64,000 bases of DNA from Glutamicibacter creatinolyticus (GTDB lineage: Bacteria > Actinomycetota > Actinomycetes > Actinomycetales > Micrococcaceae): contig NZ_CP034412.1 of NCBI RefSeq assembly GCF_006094275.1, forward strand, positions 62,001 to 126,000, given 5' to 3'. Made by a program: the position numbers and the translations under genes. Position 1 is the first letter of the stretch; every line of letters begins with the position of its first letter. Under the pieces are notes generated by a model that was given only the letters and a program-made list of their open reading frames with translations, had not been told where the DNA came from and made no database searches. Positions 1-8,817 of this stretch are shown piece after piece.

Positions 1-26
1 GAAAACGGGCAGGAGCCGGCCGTTCG

Positions 27-950
27 ATGAGATATGCCTACCTGGGCCCGTCGGGAACCTTCACCGAGGCCGCCCTGCTGCAGGTTCCCGGCGCGGACGA
101 GGCCGAGCGGGTCCCGGCCGCCAACGTGAACGAGGCGCTGGCGATGGTGCTGGAGGGCTCGGTGGACGGGGCGATGGTGCCGATCGAGAACTCCGTGGAG
201 GGCGGGGTCTCGGCCACCCTGGACGCGATCGCCCGGGCCGACCACCTGCAGATCGTGCGCGAGGTGCTGGTGCCGATCACGTTCGTGCTGGCGGTGCGTG
301 AGGACATCGACGCGCTGGAGCAGATCACCCAGATTTCCACGCATTCGGTCGCCTGGGCGCAGTGCCGCGGCTGGGTACAGGCCAATATTCCCGGAGCGGA
401 ATTTATCCAGGGCTCCTCCACCGCGGCCGCCGCCGTGGGGCTGCAGGACCCCGAACAGCACCACCAGGCGGCGATCTGCTCGCCGCTGGTGGCCCACGAC
501 CGCAACCTGAAGGTGCTGGTCGAGGGCGTGGAGGACAACCTGGGGGCGGTCACCCGCTTCTTCCTGGTCACCCGTCCCGGACCGCTGCCGGCGCCCACCG
601 GGGTGGACAAGACCACCCTGATTGTCCCGCTGCCCGAGGACAAGCCCGGCGCGCTGATGGCGCTGCTGGAGCAGTTCGCCGCGCGCGGGGTGAACCTCTC
701 ACGCATCGAGTCCCGGCCCACCGGCACGGGGCTGGGCAGCTACTTCTTCTCCGTGGACATCGACGGGCACCTGGCCGAGGAGCGGGTCGCAGCGGCGCTG
801 ACCGGGCTGCACCGATTGTGCCCGGATCTGAAGTTCCTGGGCTCCTACAACGCCGCGGAGGGGATCACCCCGAGCATCGACTCACACAACTCCAACGAGG
901 CCTTCATCCGGGCCCGGGAATGGGTGGGCCAGCTGCTGCACCGCCTCTAG
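27..950 (+). CDS. pheA: Prephenate dehydratase
   Basis: Converts prephenate to phenylpyruvate, the committed step to phenylalanine, in the cytoplasm. The 307-residue protein has the monofunctional actinobacterial layout: a periplasmic-binding-like catalytic domain (about residues 1-185) followed by an ACT domain (about 194-265). The catalytic TRF motif is at residues 176-178. The phenylalanine-binding GALM (208-211) and ESRP (228-231) motifs of the ACT domain are intact, so feedback inhibition by phenylalanine is expected. An AGGAG ribosome site lies 11 nt before the ATG. The stop overlaps the stop of the convergent lipid kinase gene within one CTAG. No chorismate mutase domain is fused. Confidence 0.96.
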   Translation: MRYAYLGPSGTFTEAALLQVPGADEAERVPAANVNEALAMVLEGSVDGAMVPIENSVEGGVSATLDAIARADHLQIVREVLVPITFVLAVREDIDALEQITQISTHSVAWAQCRGWVQANIPGAEFIQGSSTAAAAVGLQDPEQHHQAAICSPLVAHDRNLKVLVEGVEDNLGAVTRFFLVTRPGPLPAPTGVDKTTLIVPLPEDKPGALMALLEQFAARGVNLSRIESRPTGTGLGSYFFSVDIDGHLAEERVAAALTGLHRLCPDLKFLGSYNAAEGITPSIDSHNSNEAFIRAREWVGQLLHRL

Positions 951-1990
951 GCGGTGCGGATGCGCAGCGCCGACGGGTTGATCCAGGCCTGCAGGGTATT
1001 GACCATGCCGGTCGGGTCCCCGTCGATCTGCGTGTTCATCGGCTCCGTGCAGCGCAGCGAGACCTTCTTGGTCTTGTAGAAGGAAATCACCGGGATCTCG
1101 TTCTTCGCCCGGAACGCGGTCTTCAAAAAGATCCACACCCACCCGGCCGCCGAGCGCGGGGAGAGCACCACCGCGTCCAGGATCCCGTCATCGAGCTTCG
1201 CCTCGGGCACGAAGTCCAGGCCCTGCAGCTTGCCGCAGTTGGCGAACAGCACCGAACGCACCCGGCGGGTCTGCCAGGGGCCGTCCCCGAGCTGGAAGGA
1301 GACGCGCTTGCGCTGCCCGGGCAGCTGGCGCAGCCCGGCCTCCGAGTAGGCCAGCCAGCCGACCCGGCGCTTGAGCTGCTCGTCGGTGTCGTCAAAGAGG
1401 TCCGCGTCGGTGCCCACCCCGGCGATCACCAGGAACGCGTGGTCCGCCTCCGTGCCGTTCAGGTGCTGCAGGCGCAAATGCCCCACGTCGATGCGCCGCA
1501 CCCGGCCGCGCACCGCCAGCAGCGCGGTGGTGTGCACATCGTCGATCGGGATCTCCAGGTTGCGGGCCAGCAGGTTGCCGGTGCCCAGCGGCAGGATGCC
1601 CAGGGTTGCCTCCGCGCCCTCGATCACCTCGGCCACCGCGCGCACCGTGCCGTCCCCGCCGGCGGCCAGGATGGTGTCGCACCCGGCCTGCAGCGCCTGG
1701 CGCGCGCCGCCCTGCCCGGCGTCGTCCACCGTGGTCTCAAACACCAGCGGCTCGGGCAGCCCGGCCTCGGCACACACCCGACGCACCGCGTGGCAGGCGG
1801 TTTCGGCTTGTGACTTGGAGGGATTGACCACGATGGCGACCTGGCCGGCCGCGACCTGCTCCACCTCATCCGGTTCCCGGCTCAGCGGGCTGCTGGGTTC
1901 GATGAGCTTGCGCACCGACCGCCAGCTCAGCAGCGCGGCCACGCCGGCGCCGCCGGCCAATGAAGCGATGATCACGCGGTTTCTATGCAT
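947..1990 (-). CDS. Diacylglycerol/lipid kinase family protein
   Basis: A 347-residue DAGK_cat-family lipid kinase (DgkB/YegS/BmrU type) that would phosphorylate diacylglycerol or a related lipid with ATP at the inner membrane face. An N-terminal hydrophobic segment (about residues 5-22) suggests membrane anchoring. The catalytic domain begins at VVNPSKSQ (about 53-60) and contains the nucleotide-binding GGDGTVRAVAE and the LPLGTGNLLARNL motif typical of the family. The gene is convergent with pheA (4-nt overlap) and divergent from serS across only 38 bp. Its ATG lies 9 nt after a TACGAT -10-like hexamer (2000-2005) with no clear ribosome site, so it is probably leaderless or nearly so. The exact lipid substrate cannot be read from the sequence. 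Confidence 0.9.
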   Translation of the reverse strand: MHRNRVIIASLAGGAGVAALLSWRSVRKLIEPSSPLSREPDEVEQVAAGQVAIVVNPSKSQAETACHAVRRVCAEAGLPEPLVFETTVDDAGQGGARQALQAGCDTILAAGGDGTVRAVAEVIEGAEATLGILPLGTGNLLARNLEIPIDDVHTTALLAVRGRVRRIDVGHLRLQHLNGTEADHAFLVIAGVGTDADLFDDTDEQLKRRVGWLAYSEAGLRQLPGQRKRVSFQLGDGPWQTRRVRSVLFANCGKLQGLDFVPEAKLDDGILDAVVLSPRSAAGWVWIFLKTAFRAKNEIPVISFYKTKKVSLRCTEPMNTQIDGDPTGMVNTLQAWINPSALRIRTA

Positions 1991-2028
1991 AGTGACTTCA
2001 TCGTACTCATGGTTGCTACGCTTATCTT
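1991..2028. promoter_or_regulatory. Compact divergent promoter region (lipid kinase / serS)
   Basis: Only 38 bp separate two outward-facing start codons. A TACGCT hexamer at 2017-2022 lies 6 nt before the serS GTG, with a TGACTT-like -35 about 18 bp upstream. On the minus strand TACGAT (2005-2000) lies 9 nt before the kinase ATG. No Shine-Dalgarno is visible for either gene, consistent with leaderless initiation on both sides. Confidence 0.55.
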
Positions 2029-3306
2029 GTGATCGACCTGAAAATGCTCACCGATAATCCGGACCTGTACCGCGCCTCGCAGCGTGCCCGCGGCGCCGAC
2101 GAGACGCTCGTTGACCAGCTGCTGGACGCCGATGTGGCCCGCCGTGAAACCATTGCCGCCTTCGAGACGCTGCGCTCGGAGCAGAACGTGTTCTCCAAGA
2201 AGGTCGGCAAGGCCAAGGGCGAGGAGCGCGCCGCCCTGCTGGCCGAGGTCAAGGACCTGGCCGCGAAGGTCAAGCAGGCCCAGGCCACCGCCGACGCCGC
2301 CGCCGCGAAGGCCAGCGCCCTGCAGCGCTCCATCCCGAACCTGATCGTCGAGGGCATCCCCTCCGGCGGCGAGGACGACTTCACGGTGCTCAAGACCGTG
2401 GGCACGGCCCGCGACTTTGCCGCCGAGGGCTTCGAGCCGCTGGACCACCTGCAGATCGCCGAGAAGCTGGACGCGATCGACATGGAGCGCGGGGCGAAGG
2501 TCTCCGGTTCGCGCTTCTACTTCCTGAAGGGGATCGGCGCGCGCCTGGAGATGGCGATGATGAACATGGCCCTGGACCAGGCGGTCTCCTACGGGTTCAT
2601 CCCGATGGTCACCCCGACCCTGGTGCGCCCGGAAATCATGCAGGGCACCGGCTTCGACGTCGAACACGATGACGAGATCTACCGCCTGGAACGCGATGAC
2701 CTGTACCTGGTGGGCACCAGCGAGGTGGCGCTGGCCGGCTACCACGCGAACGAGATCATGGACCTGTCCGACGGGCCGCTGCGCTACGCCGGCTGGTCCT
2801 CCTGCTACCGCCGCGAGGCCGGGGCCGCGGGCAAGGACACCCGCGGGATCATCCGCGTGCACCAGTTCAACAAGCTGGAAATGTTCGTCTACACCACGAT
2901 CGAGCAGGCCGAGGCGGAGCACGCCCGGCTGCTGGCGTGGGAAGAGGAAATGCTGGCGAAGATGGAGCTGCCCTACCGGGTGATCGACACCGCCGCCGGG
3001 GACCTGGGCATGAGCGCGGCCCGCAAGTTCGACTGCGAGGCGTGGGTGCCCACCCAGGGGACCTTCCGCGAGCTGACCTCCACCTCGAACTGCACCACCT
3101 TCCAGGCCCGCCGCCTGAACATCCGTGAACGCCAGGTGGTGGACGGCAAGGCGGGCAAGACCCGGGCCGTGGCCACCCTCAACGGCACCCTGGCCACCAC
3201 CCGCTGGATTGTGGCGATCCTGGAGAACCACCAGAACCCGGACGGCACCGTGAACGTGCCCAAGGCGCTGCAGCCCTACCTGGGCGGGCTGGAAGTGCTG
3301 TCCTAG
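2029..3306 (+). CDS. serS: Serine--tRNA ligase
   Basis: Charges tRNA-Ser (and tRNA-Sec where present) with serine. The 425-residue length is normal for the family. The N-terminal ~110 residues form the antiparallel coiled-coil tRNA-binding arm, rich in Ala, Lys and Glu. The class II core follows, with motif 2 around [14 protein letters not shown] and motif 3 around [15 protein letters not shown]. The start is a GTG at 2029, chosen because the preceding TACGCT hexamer leaves a leader of about 0 nt and the protein begins with the conserved MIDLKML. A strong terminator follows. The order pheA / lipid kinase / serS is one I associate with Arthrobacter-type genomes. Confidence 0.97.
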   Translation: MIDLKMLTDNPDLYRASQRARGADETLVDQLLDADVARRETIAAFETLRSEQNVFSKKVGKAKGEERAALLAEVKDLAAKVKQAQATADAAAAKASALQRSIPNLIVEGIPSGGEDDFTVLKTVGTARDFAAEGFEPLDHLQIAEKLDAIDMERGAKVSGSRFYFLKGIGARLEMAMMNMALDQAVSYGFIPMVTPTLVRPEIMQGTGFDVEHDDEIYRLERDDLYLVGTSEVALAGYHANEIMDLSDGPLRYAGWSSCYRREAGAAGKDTRGIIRVHQFNKLEMFVYTTIEQAEAEHARLLAWEEEMLAKMELPYRVIDTAAGDLGMSAARKFDCEAWVPTQGTFRELTSTSNCTTFQARRLNIRERQVVDGKAGKTRAVATLNGTLATTRWIVAILENHQNPDGTVNVPKALQPYLGGLEVLS

Positions 3307-3316
3307 CACGCCCGCG

Positions 3317-3361
3317 AACGCCACGGCCGCCGGTAGGGTACCGGCGGCCGTGGCGTTTTTT
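3317..3361 (+). terminator. Rho-independent terminator after serS
   Basis: A perfect 17-bp stem (3317-3333 with 3341-3357) with a 7-nt loop, followed by a run of six T (3356-3361). It ends serS and may also stop the convergent ATPase transcript, whose stop codon is 5 bp away. Confidence 0.9.
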
Positions 3362-3365
3362 CGCC

Positions 3366-5297
3366 TCATGCCTCGACTTGGACGCCCAGCGCGGCCGGGC
3401 GCTGGACCCCGGCGTCCCGGCGGGCCGGGCTGCGGCGCAGCAGGCGCATCGCGTTGCCGATGACCACCAGCACCGAGGCCTCGTGCACCAGCATGCCCAG
3501 CGCCATGGTCACCCCGCCGGCGAACACGCCGGCCAGCAGCAGCACCACGGTGGCCACCGCGATGATGATGTTCTGGCGCATCACCCGCACCGTGCGCCGG
3601 GCCGCACCGATCGCCTGGGGCAGGCGCAGCAGGTTGTCTCCCATCAGCGCCACATCGGCGGTTTCCACGGCCACCGCCGAACCGGCCGCGCCCATGGCCA
3701 CCCCGATGTCCGCAGCAGCCAGGGCCGGGGCGTCGTTCACCCCGTCGCCGACCATCGCGACCGTGTGCCCGCCGCGCTGCAGTTCACGCACCATCTCCAG
3801 CTTGTCCTCGGGCAGCAGCGACGCCCTGACCTCGGTGATGCCGGTGCGGGCGGCGATCGCGTGCGCCACCGGGGCGCTGTCCCCGGTGAGCATGACGATG
3901 CGCTTGACCCCCACCGCGCGCAGCTCGCGCACCATCTGCGCGGCGTCGGCGCGCACCGTGTCCGCGACCGCGACCACCCCCAGCACCTGACCGTCCAGCG
4001 CCACCAGCATCGGGGTCTTGCCGGCGGCGGCCAGTTCCCCGGCCGCCGCGGCCGCCCGCGCCCCGGGCACCAGCCCGTGATCGGCCAGCAGGGCGGGGTT
4101 GCCGATCAGGATCCGCTGGCCGGCGGAGCGGGCCAGGATCCCCTTGCCCAGCACCGGTTCGACCTGCTCGGGCAGCGGCACCACCAGGCCCCGCTGCGCG
4201 GCGGCCGTAAGGATCGGCTGGGCCAGCGGGTGCCCGGAGCCGGCCTCGCCGCGGGCGGCGACCTCCAACAGCTGCGCGGCGTCCACGCCCCGGCCGACCG
4301 GCACCAGGTCGGTCAGCTGGGGGCGGCCTTCGGTCAGGGTGCCGGTCTTGTCCACGGCCACCGTGTCAATCCGTGCCGCCTGCTCCAGATACTCCCCGCC
4401 CTTGATCAGGATCCCGTCCTTCGCGGCCCGGCCAATGCCGGCCACCACCGCCACCGGGATGGAGATCACCAGGGCGCCGGGGCAGCCGATGACCAGCAGG
4501 GTCAGGGCCAGCACCACATCGGAGGTGAGCAGCCCGGCCACCAGCGCCAGCAGGATGATCGCCGGGGTGTACCAGGTGGCGAACCGGTCGAAGAAGCTTT
4601 GCGTGCGGGCCCGGGCGTCCTGCGCCTCCTCGACCCGGTGGATGATGCGCGCCAGGGTGGTGTCCGCGCCGATGCCCTCGGCCACCACCTGCAGGAAGCC
4701 GCTGGTGGCGATGGTGCCGGCGAAGACCTGGTCCCCGGCGGCCTTGTCCACCGGCAGGGACTCCCCGGTGATCGAACTTTCATCCACCCCGGCGCTGCCG
4801 TGCTGCACCCGGCCGTCGACCGGGACCTTCGCCCCGTCCTTGACCAGCACCAGCTCGCCGACCAGCACCTGCCCGGCCGGCACGCGGTGCTGCTGCCCCT
4901 CCCGCAGCACCACCGCCTCGTCCGGGGCCACGGCCACCAGCGCCGAGAGCGCCGAACGGGTCCGGTCCAGCGTGGCGGCCTCCAGGGCGTGCCCGACGGC
5001 GAACAGGAACGTCACCGCGGCCGCCTCCCAGTAGTTGCCGATCACCACGGCACCGGCCGCGGCCACCGTGACCAGCAGGTCGATGCCCACATGCCGGCCC
5101 CACAGTGACCGTCCGGCGGCCAGGGCGATCCGGTACCCGGCCAGCACCGCGGCGGCGACCATGAACACGTCGCCGGCCGGCTGCTGGCCCAAGCCGGCGG
5201 AGAGCAGGAGGGAAACCAGGATCAGCGCCCCGGAAACGGCGGGGATGAACCAGCGTCCGGCGGTCAGCCGCCGCAGCGTTTGCCACACCTTGTGCAT
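3366..5297 (-). CDS. Heavy-metal P1B-type ATPase with CPG motif
   Basis: Membrane pump that would export a transition or heavy metal using ATP. Visible P-type hallmarks, numbered from the upstream GTG at 5306: TGES in the actuator domain (180-183), the phosphorylated aspartate in DKTGT (319-323), and the C-terminal TGD and GDGVNDAP motifs. About six to eight hydrophobic segments are present. The ion-binding motif in the sixth helix reads CPG (275-277) instead of CPC, CPH or SPC, so the metal cannot be assigned by analogy. There is no N-terminal HMA domain; a separate HMA protein is encoded just upstream. ATG 5297 is preferred because GAGGG lies 10 nt before it, whereas the GTG at 5306 would leave only 1 nt. 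Confidence 0.9.
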   Translation of the reverse strand: MHKVWQTLRRLTAGRWFIPAVSGALILVSLLLSAGLGQQPAGDVFMVAAAVLAGYRIALAAGRSLWGRHVGIDLLVTVAAAGAVVIGNYWEAAAVTFLFAVGHALEAATLDRTRSALSALVAVAPDEAVVLREGQQHRVPAGQVLVGELVLVKDGAKVPVDGRVQHGSAGVDESSITGESLPVDKAAGDQVFAGTIATSGFLQVVAEGIGADTTLARIIHRVEEAQDARARTQSFFDRFATWYTPAIILLALVAGLLTSDVVLALTLLVIGCPGALVISIPVAVVAGIGRAAKDGILIKGGEYLEQAARIDTVAVDKTGTLTEGRPQLTDLVPVGRGVDAAQLLEVAARGEAGSGHPLAQPILTAAAQRGLVVPLPEQVEPVLGKGILARSAGQRILIGNPALLADHGLVPGARAAAAAGELAAAGKTPMLVALDGQVLGVVAVADTVRADAAQMVRELRAVGVKRIVMLTGDSAPVAHAIAARTGITEVRASLLPEDKLEMVRELQRGGHTVAMVGDGVNDAPALAAADIGVAMGAAGSAVAVETADVALMGDNLLRLPQAIGAARRTVRVMRQNIIIAVATVVLLLAGVFAGGVTMALGMLVHEASVLVVIGNAMRLLRRSPARRDAGVQRPAALGVQVEA

Positions 5298-5311
5298 GAT
5301 CACCACGCCCT

Positions 5312-5545
5312 CTAGAACGCCGCCGGGACGGCCTTGTAGCCGGCCTTGGCGATGGCGGAGACCAGGTCCTGCACGCTGGCGCGCTGCGGGTCGTGCTGCA
5401 CCTGGACGCGGGAGGAGGCGAAGTGCACCTTCACCTCGGTGACCCCATCCAGCTTCTTGACCTGCTTTTCAATCTTTCCCACACAGGACGGGCAGGAGAA
5501 TCCCTCGGCGCGCAGCGTGGTCCAAATGCTGGTCGTGGTGCTCAT
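5312..5545 (-). CDS. Heavy-metal-associated (HMA) domain protein, CopZ-like
   Basis: A 77-residue soluble protein made of one HMA fold. The metal site is GFSCPSC (about residues 15-21) rather than the common MxCxxC. It probably binds a soft metal and passes it to the P-type ATPase encoded 14 bp downstream, replacing the N-terminal HMA domain that ATPase lacks. The spacing indicates one operon. An AAAGGAAAG ribosome site precedes the ATG. The upstream leader holds an inverted repeat that could be an operator. Metal specificity is not determinable here. Confidence 0.88.
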   Translation of the reverse strand: MSTTTSIWTTLRAEGFSCPSCVGKIEKQVKKLDGVTEVKVHFASSRVQVQHDPQRASVQDLVSAIAKAGYKAVPAAF

Positions 5546-5572
5546 GATGGCTTTCCTTTCGCAGGTTGCGTC

Positions 5573-5605
5573 CTTCCCGGTATCCCGGGAAGTACCTTCA
5601 CCCTA
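5573..5605 (-). promoter_or_regulatory. Candidate promoter and palindromic operator of the HMA-ATPase operon
   Basis: On the minus strand a TAGGGT -10-like hexamer (5605-5600) is followed by an inverted repeat with perfect 8-bp arms, CTTCCCGG-N4-CCGGGAAG (5573-5592). The palindrome covers the expected transcription start, the usual place for a repressor site. It does not resemble the FNR consensus TTGAT-N4-ATCAA. Confidence 0.45.
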
Positions 5606-5662
5606 CGAACGGGCCCCAACCCCCACCATGATCTGCGTCAGTTAACCGCACATACGCTCTGG

Positions 5663-6424
5663 CTAGTAGTTTTCGGCGATCTCCGTGAGCCTGGCGCGGT
5701 CGGTCAGCGCCGTCCAGCGCCGCCCGGTCTCGATGATGCCGGCCTTGCGCAGAGAGCTCATCGCCCGGGAAACCGATTCGGGGCTCGCCCCGGTGATCCC
5801 GGCCAAATCGGCGCGGGAGAGTGGGAACTGGATCAGCTCACCCTGCCGGCTGGGGGTGCCGAACTTGTCCGCCAGGCGCAGCAGGGTCGCGGCGACCCGG
5901 CTGGCCACCGGGGCGGCGTAGTGTTCGGCCAGCGTGGAGCGGGTGGTGCGCAGCTGCCCGGCCAGGGCGTTGAGCACCTGCAGCGCCACCGGGGGGAACT
6001 GCCCCAGGATGTTTTCGAACGTGGCGTTGTCCATCCGCAGCGCGCAGGTGGTGCTCAGCGCCTGCACGGTTTCCGGGTAGCGGTCATGGCCCAGGGCCGG
6101 CACCCCGCCGAACAGGTCGCCGGGGCCCAGCAGGTCCACCACCACTTGCTGGCCCTCGGCGGTGTCGTGAAACGCCTTGGCCCGCCCGGACGCCATTACG
6201 TACAGGTCGCTGGCCGGCTGTCCGGTCGCATACAGGTGCTCACCCTCCGCCCAGGCCAGGGACTGCATTTGGCCGTCAATGACCCGCAGCTGCTGCTCGG
6301 AGAGGCCGCGGAAATACGGGACCTGGCCCAGCACCCGCAGCCGCACCGGTTCCGGGCAGCTGTGCGGCTGGCCGCACCCCTGGGCCAGTGGCGTGTGGCG
6401 CCGGGTGGCCGATGGTTCGCGCAT
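5663..6424 (-). CDS. Crp/Fnr-family transcriptional regulator with N-terminal cysteines
   Basis: A 253-residue regulator with an N-terminal tail, a cyclic-nucleotide-binding-like beta barrel (about residues 30-150) and a C-terminal winged HTH. The recognition region reads SRADLAGITGASPESVSRAM. The tail carries CGQPHSC (Cys17 and Cys23) near a His, like FNR-type metal or Fe-S ligand tails. AGGAGG lies 9 nt before the ATG. It is transcribed in the same direction as the HMA-ATPase pair, 117 bp upstream. I infer that it controls metal efflux in response to metal or redox, but the ligand is unknown. It could also be a global FNR-like protein placed here by chance. Confidence 0.85.
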   Translation of the reverse strand: MREPSATRRHTPLAQGCGQPHSCPEPVRLRVLGQVPYFRGLSEQQLRVIDGQMQSLAWAEGEHLYATGQPASDLYVMASGRAKAFHDTAEGQQVVVDLLGPGDLFGGVPALGHDRYPETVQALSTTCALRMDNATFENILGQFPPVALQVLNALAGQLRTTRSTLAEHYAAPVASRVAATLLRLADKFGTPSRQGELIQFPLSRADLAGITGASPESVSRAMSSLRKAGIIETGRRWTALTDRARLTEIAENY

Positions 6425-6547
6425 TGTTGCTGCCCTCCTGCAAAATGGGCGCTCTTATGCTCAGGTTTACCACGAAGTCGCCGCACGTTCATCGCACATG
6501 TGCGCCGCATCATCGCCAATTGTGGGACAAGATGGTTCACTGGGGTT

Positions 6548-7378
6548 ATGACAGTCATGACCAAGACCGGCAACGAAGACCGGTTGACCAACGATAAGTT
6601 AATGGTGTGCCTAGACGTTGACGGCACCATCGTGAACCATCAGGACCAGATGAGCCAGCAGGTGCGCAGCGCCGCGCGCGAAGTGGTGGGCGCCGGACAT
6701 GAAGTGGTGATTTCCACCGGCCGCTCCCTGGGCGCAGCCCTGCCCGTGGTGCAGGAACTGGGCATCGAGCACGGCTATGTGGTGGCCTGCAACGGCGGGG
6801 TGCTGGCCAAGGTGACCGGAGAAGAGGTGGAGGTCATCCACCGCGAGATTTTTGACCCCTCCCTGGTGTTGGCCACCCTGTGGCGCACCCTGCCCAACGC
6901 GAAGTACGCGTTGGAGAACGAGCGCGGCGAGTTCCTTTCCAGCGAGCAGTTCAGCGACGTCAGCTTCGGCGCCCCGGCCAGGGTCGTCGACTTTGAGGAG
7001 CTGGTGAACAGCAAGGCGGTGCGTGTGGTGGTGTTCTCCACCGACTCCAGCGCCGAGGAGTTCGGCCGTGCCGTGCACGGGCTGGGACTGTCGGGGGTCA
7101 CCTACTCGGTGGGCTGGACCGCCTGGCTGGACATCGCCGCCGAAGGCACCACCAAGGCCAGTGGCCTGGAACGGCTGCGCGGGATCCTGCGCTTTGCCCC
7201 GGAGCAGACCATCGCGGTCGGGGACGGGCGCAACGACATTGAGATGCTGCAGTGGGCCGGGCTGGGGGTGGCCATGGGCCAGGCCCCAGATGAGGTCAAG
7301 GCGGTCGCCGACTCGGTGACCGATTCGGTGTGGGACGACGGTCTGGTGCCGGTGCTGCGCGGAGTCCTGGCGCGCTAG
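6548..7378 (+). CDS. Cof-type HAD hydrolase
   Basis: A 276-residue Cof/HAD-IIB phosphatase. The nucleophile motif is CLDVDGTIV, the Ser of motif II lies in VISTGRS, and the C-terminal GDGRNDIEML matches motif IV. These proteins dephosphorylate small metabolites such as sugar phosphates or flavin intermediates, and the substrate is not predictable. The start is uncertain: ATG 6548, 6557 and 6602 are all possible and no clear ribosome site is present. I chose 6548 as the first ATG in the gap after the divergent regulator. The stop shares a CTAG with the convergent DUF222 gene. Confidence 0.85.
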   Translation: MTVMTKTGNEDRLTNDKLMVCLDVDGTIVNHQDQMSQQVRSAAREVVGAGHEVVISTGRSLGAALPVVQELGIEHGYVVACNGGVLAKVTGEEVEVIHREIFDPSLVLATLWRTLPNAKYALENERGEFLSSEQFSDVSFGAPARVVDFEELVNSKAVRVVVFSTDSSAEEFGRAVHGLGLSGVTYSVGWTAWLDIAAEGTTKASGLERLRGILRFAPEQTIAVGDGRNDIEMLQWAGLGVAMGQAPDEVKAVADSVTDSVWDDGLVPVLRGVLAR

Positions 7379-8817
7379 GCTGCGGCGTCGGTGGCGGCAG
7401 GCAGCCAGCAGGCCTGGGCGATCAGCGAGGGTGAAGGATTGCGGTAGACCGTGGTTGGCGGTGGGGCCAGTGATTGGTAGACCGCCCCGTCGGGGGTGGT
7501 GATCCGGATGGTGTGCGGGTCCTCCCGCACCACCCTTTCATGCCATCCCGGGGTTTCCTTGGCCTGGTTGCACCAACGGCACCGGTAGTTCGTGTTGTGC
7601 ACGTTGGTCAGGCCCCCGGCCCGCCACGGGGTGATGTGGTCAAATTCGGCGGCGTCGTTATCGCAGTACGGGGTGCGGCAGCGCACGTCCCGGATCTGCA
7701 GGAAGTCCTTGAGGTTCTCCGGGACGGCGCGGGCCTTGGAATCCATCGCGATCAGCTCCCCGGTGCCGGGGGCCGTGAACAGGCGCTGGAGCTCCGGGAA
7801 GACCCCGATCCGGTCGCTGAGCTCCTCGGTGTCCTCATTCCACTTCGCATCGTAGAGCCGGGTGTCCATCTCCGTGACCAGGCTGCGCGCATACTGGGCC
7901 GGCACGAAGCCGTAACCGCACAGGTAGGCCGGCTCCCGATCCCCAAGCAGCAGCGTGCGGTCGGTCATGATCAGCTTGACGTCCACGAACACCGGAAGCT
8001 TCGCGGCGTTGCCGGTGATGGACTGGCGGGTGAGCAGATCGGTCATCAACTGGGCCATGCTGCGCTTGTCCCCGGCCGCGCGTTCCCGCCTGGCCCGCCG
8101 CTTCAGGCTGGTCTCCAGGCCCACACCCTCCTCCAGGGGCAGCTTGGCGCGCAGCCACACGCAGTCCTTGCCGCGGGTGAAGATCACGTGGCGTTCCTCC
8201 GCGGCCTTGCCGATCCGGTCGGCCTTCTCGATGCTCTCATGGCGCATAGTGAAGCGTTCGACCGCGTCGCGGCACCGCTTGGTGCCCAGGTCCTGGAACA
8301 TCTCCGGTTCGCGGGCAAAAAGCTCATCGAATTCCCGACGACGGCGGGCGTTCACGTCCGTCAACGGGCCGGTGATCGCCAGGATCTGGCGTTCGGAAAG
8401 ATGCCCGCGCTCAAAACTGGCGCACAGGTTGGGAAGGTCCTCCACCAGCATCCGGCAGGCCTGAAGATAGGAGCGGGCCCCCTGCTGGGACTGGCGCCGG
8501 GCCATGGCCACCGAGGCCGCGGCACCGCGCTCAAACTGGTCGATGTTGATGCAGCGGTCCTCCGCATCCAAGATCGTGTCCTTTTCCAGGCGGTAGGCCA
8601 GCTTGGCCTGCATGGCGCAGTAGCTGGCCTTGGCGCTTTCCAGCTGACGCAGCGCCTCCGCGCAGTCCCCGCGTTCCCCGGCGCGCAGCAGGATGTCCAC
8701 GCGGCGGGTGAGCTGCTCGATCAGCTCGGCCACCTCATCGTGCAGGCAGCCCTCAGGCATCTGCTGCCTGATCTTCCGCTCCGCCTTGCGGCGGTGGCTG
8801 TGTTCTTGCTGGTCCAT
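7375..8817 (-). CDS. DUF222 / HNH endonuclease domain protein
   Basis: A 480-residue protein of the actinobacterial 13E12/DUF222 family. The N-terminal and central parts form the helical, Arg/Glu-rich DUF222 region. The C-terminal ~60 residues form an HNH nuclease module with metal-site cysteines (VRCRTPYCDN), the AEFDHITPW core and NYRCRWCNQAKE. These are often multicopy in actinobacterial genomes and have no firm biological role. No flanking repeat or intein context is visible, so I do not call it a mobile element. A TACGCT hexamer (8829-8824) lies 6 nt before the ATG, suggesting a leaderless transcript. The stop overlaps the HAD hydrolase stop in CTAG. Confidence 0.88.
   Translation of the reverse strand: MDQQEHSHRRKAERKIRQQMPEGCLHDEVAELIEQLTRRVDILLRAGERGDCAEALRQLESAKASYCAMQAKLAYRLEKDTILDAEDRCINIDQFERGAAASVAMARRQSQQGARSYLQACRMLVEDLPNLCASFERGHLSERQILAITGPLTDVNARRRREFDELFAREPEMFQDLGTKRCRDAVERFTMRHESIEKADRIGKAAEERHVIFTRGKDCVWLRAKLPLEEGVGLETSLKRRARRERAAGDKRSMAQLMTDLLTRQSITGNAAKLPVFVDVKLIMTDRTLLLGDREPAYLCGYGFVPAQYARSLVTEMDTRLYDAKWNEDTEELSDRIGVFPELQRLFTAPGTGELIAMDSKARAVPENLKDFLQIRDVRCRTPYCDNDAAEFDHITPWRAGGLTNVHNTNYRCRWCNQAKETPGWHERVVREDPHTIRITTPDGAVYQSLAPPPTTVYRNPSPSLIAQACWLPAATDAAA

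Noticed and set aside
3378-5108. 576-codon plus-strand frame opposite the P-type ATPase
   Set aside because: Antisense to a protein with all P-type ATPase motifs; His/Gln/Gly-rich artefact.
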